Assembly: GCA_010015805.1 (NCBI GenBank)
Contig: ML978131.1
Location: forward strand, 558,001 to 622,000
Origin: Rhizodiscina lignyota
Lineage: Eukaryota; Ascomycota; Dothideomycetes; Aulographales; Rhizodiscinaceae
DNA length: 64,000 nucleotides
Direction: 5' to 3'
The position numbers were made by a program, and so were the translations under genes. The notes beneath the pieces were generated by a model that saw only the letters and a program-made list of their open reading frames with translations, did no database searches and was not told the origin of the DNA. The first letter of the stretch is position 1. Each line of letters begins with the position of its first letter. Shown in pieces: positions 44,109 to 54,300 of the stretch.

Positions 44109-45054
44109 CTCTAAGGCAGAGTTCCAAAAGACGGGGGAGACGACAGAAACTCGAGGTGGAATTGAGAAACAAGCAGAATGGCCGCTAAGCAGGGTCTAAA
44201 GAGCGATATAAGATTGCAACTCCGGCAGCGAGTGGGACGCACGAGAAGTACTGTGACGGCCACATGTGTTAGAACGCATGTTGAGCGTGCTAGACCTGGT
44301 TCGAGGCACTCTGAAAACCGCACAGGAAGAGGCTGGACAAGTCTGCTGCCATGCTAATGGTGTGACTAGTTTGGTCGTGCATTCCGAGTTCAATGATGCC
44401 GGTAAATCTAAACGAGGTGAAAGTTTTTGTCCAATGCTATCTGGTAGAAATTCGTATTGACCCTAGCGTCAGCAGGACAGTGACCTTTCCACATCTCAGC
44501 TGCTCCGATATCCCGCTTGTTGTATTTCTGTAGAGTACAATGCTAGTCATGGATCGGCAGGTGACTCATTTAGATACCTTTGGTGTGTCAAGCTTTGCCA
44601 ATCCGGGGTCAAGCAGGATGCGGAGACGCTGTCTCTCGAGGATGAAAGCTTCAGTACAGACGCCGTCACTGCTCAGCCATAGGTCAGATGCTCACAGTGC
44701 ATCAAGATGTACATTGCACCATAGCGATGATAACATGACCGATACCGGCCAAGTAGCGTTGTTGGGCAGAAAAATTCTGCAGCCATACCGTGTTCGTACC
44801 TACCATTTCACAGAACGGGCAAGTTTCTCCTCCACAACTGGTGAGTGAGTAGTGCTCGGAGAGTCATTGTAACCAAGAAGGGCACACGCTCCAAGGACGG
44901 GTTGAAGAAGGAGGTGGACAGTAGTCATAGTTGTCATCAGTATACAGTCGCAACGATCATGGTGCCAGCACGGCCACCTGAGTATGAAGCATCAAAATCT
45001 GTGCAGATGTAGTCTTGAATTGGCCCCTATGCACTGCGACGTTGATGCAAAATC

Positions 45055-45077
45055 TTATCTGATAATCATTATCTGAT
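45055..45077. promoter_or_regulatory. iron-repressor (SreA/Fep1-type) GATA site cluster
   Basis: TTATCTGATAA at 45055-45065 contains ATCWGATAA on both strands, and TTATCTGAT at 45069-45077 is a further match on the minus strand. Three overlapping or adjacent consensus matches within 23 bp are unlikely by chance. Confidence 0.6.
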
Positions 45078-45295
45078 CAAAACCCAGACGGCGCTAAGCG
45101 CGGCTCGCCAAGCCGCCCATATGATTTTTGCGTCGGTGCTCGATCTGCAAGGCTGCAAGGCTGCAATGGAGATTCACGCTTTCAGTAGAGCCTATCACCC
45201 AGTCCACGTAGAAAAAAAGAAGAAAAGCACACCTGAGGCATACCACGGCCAGGTGGACTCCGTCTTCATTATGAGGGTCACGTGCTTGCTTGCGG

Positions 45296-45318
45296 ATCTG
45301 ATAAGATGAATCCGATAA
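45296..45318 (+). promoter_or_regulatory. second iron-repressor-type GATA site pair
   Basis: ATCTGATAA at 45296-45304 is a full match, followed 5 bp later by ATCCGATAA at 45310-45318, a one-base variant. It lies about 0.7 kb before the fasciclin start and 1.2 kb before the ferric reductase start. Confidence 0.55.
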
Positions 45319-46011
45319 GATCATACGATTTCGACGTCTATCCCAGCTTGTTTTCCTCCTTTTTTTCAACCTGCTCACAAGAGTGGCTGCACCAGCTTTA
45401 CGAGGCGTTTCCCTGCTGCCCGACCATGCAGTTGACGAGAGCTCCGCTATCGGCTCTGAAAGACTTCGATTCGTGGGCATCCTATCCCGTATACCTCTCG
45501 GTAGCGGCTTGAACTATTTTAGACTAATATGCTGCGAAGTTTCTTATACAGCTTGCGGACAATTGGCCAGGCTCACGGAGGACCATGAATATAGCTCTAG
45601 GGCAAGCAATTAATGTCACCATCCTCTGCCGGAAGACGCTATGATAGTACAGATTCTCGCCTAAGGTCACCTCTCTGGGCAGGTGACGTGCTTAACCGGT
45701 TCCTAGAAAAGTTCTCACGCTACAGTTGTTAGTTCGTCTCCATTACTTGGTCCTGCACGCTCGTTCGGACTTAGTCTAATAGAGTAGAGGCTGAAGGCAT
45801 ACAGGCGCCCAAGCAATGAGCAAGACAAGCAACCCAGAGCCGACGCCGCTGCCGGGTTTCAGTTGCATATAGACCTTGACTATGGCTATTTGATACTCTT
45901 GTGGTCCAAACCGCTTCCTCTCAAAAAGACTCCTCTTTCATTTGGCCTGTGCTACAGTAACAATCATATCAGCTGCCGATTTTATTGTAGATCAGTCTTC
46001 TCTTTGCCGCA

Positions 46012-47142
46012 ATGATCTCCAAAAGACTAGCCGCACTCGCAGCCCTTGCTGGTGCCACCCTAGCCCAGAGCTCAGGAGATCTGGCTACGGTACTCAATGC
46101 TACTGATGGAGCTTCCACCATTGGTCAAGTTGTCTCCCAACTCTCGGGATTCCTGGATGCCATCGATGGGAAAACGAATCTCACCTTCATTGCCCCGAAC
46201 GACACCGCCATTGCGCAATTCCTGAACTCTTCTCAGGGAAGAGCAGCTTCGGACGCCGGTGACGATTATCTTGTCAACCTACTCCTTTATCATACAATCA
46301 ATGGAGGATACAAAAATATCACGGACTACTTCGTTGCCCATACCCTCTTGACTTCAAATGCTCTTACGAATGTATCGGGCGGCCAGTTTGTAGGAGCGTA
46401 CTACGACGATGACGAAAACGTAACCAGCTTTCTCAGTGCAGACTACAACACGTCCGATGCTAGTCTGGCACCCCTATCCTTTGCGCAGGGATGGATTTAT
46501 ATCATTGACAGTGTATTGTCGATCCCAGAGGTTTTCAGCGAGGTTGCGGTTGCGAAAGACTTCAACGGCACTTCTTTCGCTGCGGCCCTCGATAATACTG
46601 GGTTGACGGAACAGTTCAACTGGCTCCACGATGTCACGTACTTCCTTCCTTTGGACGCTGGCTGGGCCACCGTGGACGAAGCTCTGGCGCAATTGAGCAA
46701 GGACAACTTGACAGAGGTGCTCAAATACCATGTTGCAGATCAGATCTTGCTTTTTGATGACTGGACCAATGGAACCCAAGTGACCACATTGCAGGGTCAG
46801 ACCATCACATTCACTCAAACACCCGACGAGGAGTGGTTCGTCAACAATGCCGGCGTTAGTGGCGTCGACTACTTCAGCTCTGGGGGAGTTGTGGTCCTCC
46901 TCGACAGTGTGCTAAACCCGTATTCGCCCTGGGCGCCACCGCGCAATGGCACCGATGGAGATGGGGTCCCCGCATGGCCAGTTTCAAATGCCACCAGCAC
47001 GGGAGCGGGTGGTTCGAGCACCGCGTCAGCCACTGGAAGCGTTGCCACTGCTACCTACACTGGTGCTAGTGTGCCACTGAAGGTGGGTGCTGTCGGCACG
47101 GCTGTTTTCCTCGGCCATGCTGCATTGTCACTTCTTTTCTGA
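46012..47142 (+). CDS. fasciclin (FAS1) domain protein, probably GPI-anchored
   Basis: Secreted cell-surface protein of 376 residues, single exon. A signal peptide (MISKRLAALAALAGATLAQ) is followed by two FAS1 domains, about residues 22-170 (LDAIDGKTNLTFIAPNDTAI, LLLYHTINGGY, IYIIDSVLSIP) and 175-305 (FNWLHDVTYFLPLDAGW, LKYHVADQILLF, GGVVVLLDSVLNPYSPW). It has many N-glycosylation sites, a Ser/Thr/Gly-rich stalk (residues 320-350), and a hydrophobic tail consistent with GPI attachment. FAS1 proteins mediate adhesion; in several ascomycetes a FAS1 gene sits beside iron-uptake genes. The divergent ferric reductase and the GATA motifs between support an iron link, by inference. Confidence 0.92.
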   Translation: MISKRLAALAALAGATLAQSSGDLATVLNATDGASTIGQVVSQLSGFLDAIDGKTNLTFIAPNDTAIAQFLNSSQGRAASDAGDDYLVNLLLYHTINGGYKNITDYFVAHTLLTSNALTNVSGGQFVGAYYDDDENVTSFLSADYNTSDASLAPLSFAQGWIYIIDSVLSIPEVFSEVAVAKDFNGTSFAAALDNTGLTEQFNWLHDVTYFLPLDAGWATVDEALAQLSKDNLTEVLKYHVADQILLFDDWTNGTQVTTLQGQTITFTQTPDEEWFVNNAGVSGVDYFSSGGVVVLLDSVLNPYSPWAPPRNGTDGDGVPAWPVSNATSTGAGGSSTASATGSVATATYTGASVPLKVGAVGTAVFLGHAALSLLF

Positions 47143-47623
47143 AATGCCACAACCAAAAAGATGCACCTGTGGTCTGGAGCAGTGTGAACTTGGGTTGGAG
47201 GATGACGACAGATGTCGGAGGTGATGGCAAAACTGACCACTATGAAAGCTTTAATTCTGTCCAAATATCAAGTACTAGACAAGCTCAGTCGACAATACCA
47301 AAGTCAACCAAAGTGCATTTTCACGGGATCGCTATCATCGCCTAGCACAGGTGTTAGTTAGTTAGTTGAGCAGCATGAAAAGTCTTCTCACTTTGTTTAG
47401 TAAAGATTGAGAAACGTACTTGAATTCTTTATTGGGACCCTCGACGCTCTTCTTCCCAGTTGCATTCCTCAAATACTGGCTCGCCTGCTCATGCCTTCTG
47501 GGTCCCTACGAGATGTCTAAGCATCTTCTCTCTGAAAATCCCCTCTTATTCTTACGATGGCCTAAGTTCGGAGAGTAGTTCAAGGTTTGAGTAGCATCCG
47601 CAATCTTCAAAGGCATTCGAAAC
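47143..47623. other. intergenic region between convergent genes
   Basis: 3' regions of the fasciclin and YdeI-like genes. Nothing else is seen. Confidence 0.5.
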
Positions 47624-48409
47624 TTATCCCCGACGTCGCAGACCAGGGCGTCGAGGTTGAAGAAGCGGCTCATTGAGTATGACGTTTGCTTCTTCACCTG
47701 CTCTATGAGTCAAGCTTTGTTCCGCTGTAGTTCTCCTCGCGTTCACCTTCTTCGAAACTGTACCATCTGTACTGTTCGCAGCTGTATTCGACGGTCCTCT
47801 GGGCTTCTTGCCTGCTGCTAGCATTTCGACTAATGTTCGGATTCGATTCGCGCGAGCCTTAGGCGAAGCTGTCTGCACCCGCCACAGCACGGAATATCGA
47901 TCCGTCTTATTTAGGCTTTCGAAGAAGGAAGCGGCGGTAGGCTCAGCAACCAAGGCAGCAGTAAGGTCTTCAGGAACAGTTATGCTAGCTGGTCCAGCAT
48001 AGGCACGCACCCAACGACCGTCAGCTTTCGCGGCCTCGACACATTCCACGCCTGCAGGGCGCATCCGGCCTGCCTCTATCAGCCTTGACACTGTATCCAC
48101 GTTTTTTTGTGACCATATGCTCTTCGAGCGACGCGGCGTATATCGCACCAACCACCACTTATCATCCAATCCATTTGCGCGACCGTCGATCCACCCGAAG
48201 CACAGGGCGATTTCGACTGCTTCTGAAGAAGACACTGACGGAATACCGGAGGACTTCTTCGCCAACTTCAAGTGGAATCCGGGTGTTGTCGTGTGCTCGC
48301 GCTCTAGAAAGGCCTCGAAATCGTCGGCGGAGGGGAAGGAGTATATGGGCAGGTCGGACGGTAGAGCTTTAATGGACATTGTAGAAAGCTGTTTTTGATT
48401 GGGATGCAT
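47624..48409 (-). CDS. YdeI/OmpD-associated (OmdA) family protein
   Basis: Protein of 261 residues from ATG 48409 (251 from the second ATG at 48379, MSIKALPSDL, equally likely as start). The body matches the bacterial YdeI/OmpD-associated family: FEAFLEREHTTTPGFHLKLAKKSSG, SSSEAVEIALCFGWIDGRANGLDDKWWLVRYTPRRSKSIWSQKN (the hallmark motif), then RLIEAGRMRPAGVECVEAAKADGRW. The C-terminus is basic and ends PRRPGLRRRG, also usual for fungal members. The biochemical role is not known; the family is mostly bacterial and its fungal copies may stem from old transfer. A small intron near 47700 cannot be excluded. Confidence 0.85.
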   Translation of the reverse strand: MHPNQKQLSTMSIKALPSDLPIYSFPSADDFEAFLEREHTTTPGFHLKLAKKSSGIPSVSSSEAVEIALCFGWIDGRANGLDDKWWLVRYTPRRSKSIWSQKNVDTVSRLIEAGRMRPAGVECVEAAKADGRWVRAYAGPASITVPEDLTAALVAEPTAASFFESLNKTDRYSVLWRVQTASPKARANRIRTLVEMLAAGKKPRGPSNTAANSTDGTVSKKVNARRTTAEQSLTHRAGEEANVILNEPLLQPRRPGLRRRG

Positions 48410-49527
48410 ACTCCAGCAACTGTGGAGCCCTGTAAGGCTCGCGTGGTTATATTAAACTTGAGAGAAGCCTGTCGAAGCAGAGGCAATCGATACTCTGTGC
48501 TACGCTGTACAACGCGATAGAATAGACTCGTGCACATGAAAAGGACCAATTGCGCAATTGAGATTTAGACCAGCGTCGTTTCTTTCCAATGGGAGTTTGG
48601 ACAATATTTCAGAGAAATCCATGATACACAGCGTGCGCATACGGAGGACTCTCCTTGACGATACCTGAGAGGAACGTCCGGGTTCGGCATTGGACGGGAG
48701 TTTCCATCACTTTCACCGACACGTGACTTCCTCCTGTCGACCCTCTCGCGAACAACGCACAGTCGGTCTCATAAATAGCGCAATATTCTCACACGAAAAG
48801 CAATCTCACATGTTCCTGTTTCTGCTCCCAGATGCGAATATTGAGCGAGCAGGTAGCAGCTTGAGCCGTGGCTGAGCAAACCAGAGCAGGTCTGAGTTGT
48901 TGATGAGCAAGCCTGAGTAAAGCGTGAGCGGGAATGATGCACCATTAATTATGTCCTCAAAGCGGAAGGCATTCTACGAAATGATCGAAGTAGATCGAAA
49001 GTGTATCTCACCAGCCTCCCTACGACTGCTTCTTCGCGTGGACGTGGTGAACAGGACGTAGTGAACAGGTGTTGAGAGTAGACACTGTCACAACACAACG
49101 AGCGGTAGGTAATTGATAAGTATGCTGTCGCTCTCTACCTTCTTTATTCTCCTCCGTCATTAAACCAATCTCAAAAAGACATCACGAACACACTTCAGCT
49201 ATTAAACCGGTTTCTATATATACGCTTGTCGAAATGGCAGGCATTGCGGACACAGCATTGGGTACCTTGGGGCGACGGCATAACACAATATCGAAATTCG
49301 TGGTGTCGCGGGGCTACTAATAAAACGAATCGCGATTCGGTTTCGCGGATGAATAGGGTGAAATCAGGCCTCACGCCTATCTCCCCGCACACAATCCGGA
49401 GCGGGCATTATGCCGAATCATCGACATATTCCTGCTACTGCTATCATGACTGGACTTTGACATTCATTGACTAATTTCCGAGTGTAGAGAACGACTCAAA
49501 CTTGAACTTCTACAAGCGAAGAGCAGT
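48410..49527. other. gene-free interval
   Basis: 1.1 kb between divergent genes. Around 48837-48930 the pentamer TGAGC/TGAGT recurs about seven times at irregular spacing. A short frame near 49233 does not look like a gene. Confidence 0.45.
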
Positions 49528-50382
49528 ATGGATTCGAGCGCTCCAACGATGATGAACACCGCACGGACGATCGACGGCACAGTCGGCCTCACCAAGATCA
49601 ACTCTAAATATCTACACTACAAGCAAATGGGCTCAAGCGGTGACCCTATTGTGTTTATCCATGGACTCGGTGGAACAATGAATTACTGGATTACCGTCAT
49701 TGCCGCTCTTGGGCTTGCAACTTCACACACCTGTCACCTTCTCGACCTTGAAGGACAAGGATTGAGTCCAACTCCTGCTAATACCGAACTGACCATCGAC
49801 TCCCTGGCGTCAGATATCGGGGGTATATTTCAACATGCGCATATCTCATCATCTAAACCAGCGATCGTAATTGGACACTCCCTAGGCTGCTTAGTCTCAA
49901 TGAAGTTCGCCCTCGACAATCCATCGCTCGTGAAGAAAGTCATACTCGTTAGTCCTCCCGCTTCTCCCACGACAGAAGCAGCTGTAAAGGGACTGCTTCA
50001 GCGTGCGGAGATTGCTAGAACGCGAGGTATGCAGGCACTTGTCGATGTGGTTGCAGACGGTGCGATAGCCGGAAAAGCTACGACAACGAATTTTATCGCT
50101 ATTGCTGCTTCGCGTCTGAGTCTCCTTGGGCAGGACCCTCAAGGGTATGCGAAGACCTGTGGTGCCATTGCTGGAGCGACAACAGCTTTGAAAGTCGAAG
50201 ACCTACCCGCGAACACGCTGTTGATCTGCGGTGATGCGGATAAGGTCACCCCGCCTGGTGTTTCAAAGGATTACCAGAAGAGAATCAAGGGCTCACAATT
50301 TGTTTCGTTGAATGATTGTGGACATAGACCGATGTTTGAGGATCTTGATGGACTTGCAAAAGCGATTGGAGACTTTCTATGA
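49528..50382 (+). CDS. alpha/beta-hydrolase
   Basis: Single-exon hydrolase of 284 residues. The fold is clear: FIHGLGGTMNYW (oxyanion loop), GHSLG with the nucleophile Ser at 118, GDADKV with candidate acid Asp 236/238, and CGHRPM with His 266, i.e. a complete triad. DLEGQGLSP matches the usual strand-4 region of epoxide-hydrolase/dienelactone-like and 3-oxoadipate enol-lactonase-like enzymes, so it may act on small lactones or esters. No signal peptide, so cytosolic. A SnoaL-like gene follows 325 bp downstream on the same strand, perhaps co-regulated. Confidence 0.9.
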   Translation: MDSSAPTMMNTARTIDGTVGLTKINSKYLHYKQMGSSGDPIVFIHGLGGTMNYWITVIAALGLATSHTCHLLDLEGQGLSPTPANTELTIDSLASDIGGIFQHAHISSSKPAIVIGHSLGCLVSMKFALDNPSLVKKVILVSPPASPTTEAAVKGLLQRAEIARTRGMQALVDVVADGAIAGKATTTNFIAIAASRLSLLGQDPQGYAKTCGAIAGATTALKVEDLPANTLLICGDADKVTPPGVSKDYQKRIKGSQFVSLNDCGHRPMFEDLDGLAKAIGDFL

Positions 50383-50707
50383 AGCATAGTATGGCGCGTT
50401 TACAGGTCTATCATTAACCCATCCGAACAAGACCTAGCTTTGGCATTTCCATTCATCAGCGTGACGAGTCCTTCTCGAACCCGCGAGTTCGAATATGTGC
50501 GGTTACGGCTACTACACTCGAATGCTTGGTGCAATATCGTCTATACCGTATGCTGACGCTCAGCCCTGCTCCCCTCCGTACTCTGCGGGGATAGCGTGCC
50601 GTCCGGTTCTATCTCCGCTCTGGAGTACGCCCTGACGGGCTAATTGAAAAAGCAATAAATCATGACATGCCACCCTCATTCCATACGGGCAACTGTAAGT
50701 GAACAAG
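50383..50707. other. short intergenic region
   Basis: About 325 bp between the hydrolase and the SnoaL-like gene, on the same strand; it must hold the promoter of the latter. Confidence 0.5.
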
Positions 50708-51208
50708 ATGGCGTATCCATCAAAAGAACAGATTAAGTCGATCTTTGGCAAGTGGACGGATGGGGATCAACCCGGCTTCTTCACTCACGTTGCGGACAAC
50801 GTCAGTACGTACTCATTTTATGCCCTCCGCCTCACCAAATTTTCACTAACTTTTTAAGACTGGACTGTCGAGTCTAAGACGGCACTAGGAGGCACATATA
50901 CCTCAAAATCTGATTTCCGTACTGCCACAACCACTGTCATGGGTGATCTTATTCATCCAGATACTCCTTTCCTGCTGCGCGTCATCAACGTCATTGGCGG
51001 CGGCGATGAGGAATGGGCAGCTGTGGAATTGCTCTGCGACTGCAAGACGAAGAATATGACAGACTACAAGCAAACCTACTGTTGGGTCACGAAATGGAAG
51101 CTGCTGAGTGACGATGCAGAGGGAAAGATTGTCGAGGTCCGAGCATATCTGGACACTGCTCTCGTTGACAAGGTTGTGGACGAGCACCAACAGCAAAAGC
51201 GATCATGA
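50708..51208 (+). CDS. SnoaL-like (NTF2-fold) protein
   Basis: Small protein of 148 residues in two exons, 50708-50804 and 50859-51208 (intron 54 bp, CTAAC branch, TTTTTAAG acceptor). Spliced sequence reads IKSIFGKWTDGDQPGFFTHVADNVNWTVESKTALGGTYTSKSDF.., the standard opening of the SnoaL/NTF2-like fold (helix, then xVxWxV strand). The family contains polyketide cyclases, isomerases and binding proteins, and many members have no known substrate. The adjacent hydrolase suggests a small catabolic pair, by inference. Confidence 0.82.
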
Positions 51209-51363
51209 GTTTCGAAAATGGATACACATAAAATACTACATTTTTCAAATAACTACAACATATGAAGAAGAATAAGCTAAAGTACAGACCCATTTCACAA
51301 TAAGTCTTGTGCCGCCAGATGGAACATACAATACAACGCTAAACCGAAATCATCATATCGTGT

Positions 51364-54300
51364 CTAAAACAAAGCCTTACGCATATTACTGAAAATCCCC
51401 CCTTTCTCTCTTTCCTTCTCGTTGCCACGCTCACTCCTTGACATGCGGTCACTTTCAGCTCGATAAGTTCTCGGCCTGTCACCACCCTGCCTGCTGGACC
51501 GAGCGAGAGCCCGATCCTCTTCAGGATATCGAGATCTGGGCTGAGCGTTTGAGGGAGTAGGCGTTGCGCTCGACGGAACTGTGGAGGGGGCATTGTTTCG
51601 CAGAATGAATGACGGCGTGTCCGCCCGCGGGGCCTCGGGGGCTTCCGGCCTCTCGCTGACAGACGATTCTGGTCGAATTGAAGTGTTGCTCTCCCGGTGG
51701 TGTCTTCGTCTTCGATGAGCATCAAAATCCGGCGTCCCTCTGTCACTCTGTCCTCTGCTCGAATGTGAACTTCTCCTCTCCCGAATGGCTCTGCTAGGTG
51801 GTAGTGGTGGTGCAGGTTGTCCGAACAGTGCGATCGTGGCACTCTTCAGAAGCCCTGGTCGTTCTGGTGCTGAAGAGCGGTAGTCCATATCGGTATGTCG
51901 TCTGCGACTCTCTGCAATGCTTGCATTACTCGAGGGCACAAGCTCTCTGGCCGCTAAGCCACCACCGTCATCCACAACATCTCCTTCAGCAGCACGTCTA
52001 TGTTCTTCTCGCCGGTGTCGCCGTCTTTTTTCTTCGTCACCATCTCCATGCCTTCTTTTCTTGCGCTCAGCTTCTTCCTCATCGACCTTGGCGGCCTCTT
52101 CGGCTAAGCGCTCAATTTCTAGCCGACGCTGACGCCTTCTCTCGGCACGTTTGCGCACATACTCCTCCTCTTCCTCCTCCTCTTTTCGGCGTTGGAGTTC
52201 GGCTTCTTGTCGCAGCCGGTCGGCTTCCTCGCGAGCTTTTCGAGCGGCATGTCGCAAACGGCGTGCTTCTTCTTCCGCTTCTGCGACAGACTGTCTTCGC
52301 GAGGCCTCTCGCTTGGCATGACCAGTTGATTCTCCTGCTCCTCTAATAGCCATGCTGAACGAACCAAACAGTGCACTGGAAAGTGGGGGGCGACTGTTAC
52401 TACTAGAAACGCTTTCACGACGCCTGGGATACGAAGGCTGGCCTTGATATGAACTCGACCTTGATGAGCGCCTGCGACGTCTGTGTCTCTCGGATTCAGG
52501 CGAACCAGATATCGAGTCTGGAATTCCTCTGTGCACCTCGGGTGGCGGTGTCTTTGGTGTGTCTTCGATCGGGATTTCTGTTGCAGATGGTATATCAAGC
52601 GGCGGTGGAGGCGGGATCGAGTCTAACGGTGGAGGTGGCGGCGGGATCGCGTCTATTGGTGGGGGTGGCGGAGGGGACGGAATCGCATCTGCTGGTAGGG
52701 GTGGTGGAGGTGGTGGAGGTGGTGGAGGACTGGCCTCCTCTGGTGCCTCGGGTGCTTCGTCGGGAGGATCGGGGGCCTCTTCGGCGGGGGATTCTTCGGC
52801 TCGTGGTGCATCCTCGACGGTGGCATCCTCGACGGGCGGTGCGTCTTTGGCAAGGCCCTCCTCTTCTGCCGCTTCGGCGCTTGCTTCCTCCTCGGGAAGA
52901 GGAGCGTCGTCGGCTTCGACCTTATCGCTTTCGCTGGGTATCTCTTCGATTACTTCGACAACAGGCGGGGCTTCATATGTCACCTCTACTGTGGTGGACT
53001 CGGCAGGATTGTCTTCTTCAACAGCTTCTTCTTTAACATCCTCACTTGGGCCCGCGTCATCTGCGGCTGCAGGCCCTGCGAGCTCTTCTTCTTTAGCCTC
53101 TTCCTCCGCAGGTGCTTTACTAGGAGGCTCTTCATCTTTTACGTCCTCGGCTAGAGCATCCCCTTCGGCCTCTGGGTTGTCGCCGCCAACTACATCTTCT
53201 GTCGGTACGTCCTCTTGTTTGTCGCCGCCAGCTGCGTCTTCTGTCGGTGCGTCCTCTTGTTTGTCGTCAACAGCTGCCTCGGCAGGAGCATCCTCTGGTT
53301 TATCGTCGCTAGCCGCGTCTGTAGCCGGTGCATTTTCAGACTTGTCATCGCCAGCGGCGGCATCAGCGGGTCCCTCGTCGCCACCCGCCGCAGCCAGAGC
53401 TTCTTGGGCTTTAGCTTCTTCCTCTGCTTTTCTCGCTTCCTCTATCTCTAAGGCTTCTTTAGCTTTAGCCTCTTCCTCTGCCTTTCTCGCTTCCTCTTCT
53501 GCCTGTCTTGCTGCTTCCAACTCCATGGCTTCTTTAGCTCTAGCCTCTGCCTCCGCCTTCTCTTTAGCCGCTTGTACCTCGTAGTAGATCATTGCAGCTT
53601 GTGTGAGTGATAACTCATCCCTTTTCTCTTCAGGCTCTGGCTCCGGTTCATCTTTCTTCTCTTCCTGTGCTGGTTTGCTCTCGTCTTCGACAGACTTCTC
53701 CTCAGCCGGTTTCTCCTCCCCAGCCGGTTTCTCTTCTTGGGCAGGCTTCCCTTCTTCACCACCTCCCTCGGGTGCTTCCTCCTTTGGAGCTTCAAGAGGT
53801 TCCACCGGAGGATCTGGCTCGGGAGGCTTCTCCACGGGAGCCGATTCAGGTTCAGCTTCAGACGACTTTTCCTCCTCTCCATTCTCCTCTACCTGGACGG
53901 GCTTCTCCTCTGCCTCGACAGGCTTCTCCTCTGCCTCGACGGGCTTCTCTTCTTCCTCCTTGGCCTCTTCTTCCTCCTTGGCCTCTTCTTCCTCCTTGGC
54001 CTCTTCTTCCTCNNNNNNNNNNCTCTTCTTCCTCCTTGGCCTCTTCTTCCTCCTTGGCCTCTTCTTCCTCCTTGGCCTCTTCTTCCTCGACATGTTTCTC
54101 ACCTGCCTCGACGGGCTTCTCCTCTTCCTCCTTAGCCTCTTCTTCACTATCGCCACCCTCCGGTTCGTCGACCGGTTTGCCCTCCTTCGGTGGATCGCCG
54201 TCTCCATCACCACCCTCTCCAGATTCTGCGGGTGGTGGCGGCGGCGGTGGTGGATCGTCTCCTGCACCATCATTCTCAGCAGCGTCATTTCCACCTCCGT

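Larger units (their letters stand above)
44109..46011. promoter_or_regulatory. shared upstream region of ferric reductase and fasciclin genes
   Basis: 1.9 kb between two divergent starts with no supported gene inside. It holds a group of GATA-type sites matching ATCWGATAA, the motif bound by fungal iron repressors SreA/Fep1/SRE (entries below). A strong pyrimidine-rich stretch lies near 45345-45370. Confidence 0.6.

Noticed and set aside
44540-44848. Plus-strand frame in the ferric reductase/fasciclin intergenic region
   Set aside because: Random-looking composition, no signal or splice sites; the interval reads as regulatory DNA.
49226-49474. Short frame before the alpha/beta-hydrolase
   Set aside because: Non-ATG start, low protein likeness, several overlapping frames equally open.
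51798-52346. Plus-strand frame with many Leu/Pro/His residues
   Set aside because: Shadow of the charged coiled-coil coding strand of the giant gene.
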